64,000 nucleotides of DNA from Strongylocentrotus droebachiensis (Eukaryota > Echinodermata > Echinoidea > Camarodonta > Strongylocentrotidae), in NCBI GenBank assembly GCA_035222895.1, contig JAVYIG010000309.1, positions 372,001 to 436,000 of the forward strand, written 5' to 3'. The DNA is not shown here. Below are more model-generated notes on this DNA. The model did not search any database, was not told where the DNA came from, and saw only the letters and a list, made by a program, of their open reading frames with translations. Numbering within the stretch: position 1 is the stretch's first letter.

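Noticed and set aside
63923..63998. Alternative acceptor at CATCATCAG for the last CPLANE1 exon
   Set aside because: In the required phase it reads into a TGA within about 20 codons. The acceptor at 63952 stays open.

Overview
This window looks like nuclear genomic DNA from an invertebrate deuterostome, most likely an echinoderm such as a sea urchin. It is AT-rich, intron-rich, full of short inverted-repeat elements, microsatellites and poly(G) runs, and carries DIRS, LINE, Helitron-like and MITE relics. The exact species cannot be read from the sequence. No rRNA, tRNA or CRISPR array was recognised.

Host gene. One conserved host gene is visible: a + strand orthologue of CPLANE1 (C5orf42/JBTS17), the large ciliogenesis and planar polarity effector with an N-terminal WD40-like domain. 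Eight coding exons lie at 3576-11740, and a ninth begins at 63953 and runs off the window. All nine have consistent splice phases. The first coding exon(s), roughly the first few tens of codons, were not found, and the gene continues beyond the window.

The giant intron. Between 11741 and 63952 no further CPLANE1 exon was found, so this is probably one intron of about 52 kb. It holds (a) tandem and microsatellite DNA at 14.6-19.2 kb; (b) a DIRS-type tyrosine-recombinase retroelement at 22927-28653, minus strand, with textbook inverted termini and an internal complementary region but decayed genes; (c) many MITEs, several with clear target-site duplications; (d) a large TIR-bounded element at about 46284-53801 carrying an apparently intact four-exon minus-strand gene (709 aa predicted) for an RNase-H-like, transposase-like protein, plus a 40-bp minisatellite itself split by a LINE fragment; (e) a short PHD-finger ORF at 58086-58349, whose downstream flank has an inverted copy at the very start of the window; (f) a Helitron-like repeat at about 59673-60824 carrying nuclear-receptor-type direct repeats; (g) a near-perfect 529-bp foldback element with TTAA duplications at 62323-62851.

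The strongest candidate for something little described is the 7.5-kb TIR element with its intact spliced gene. Its exon structure is well supported by phases and splice sites. Its mobility and superfamily assignment are inference.
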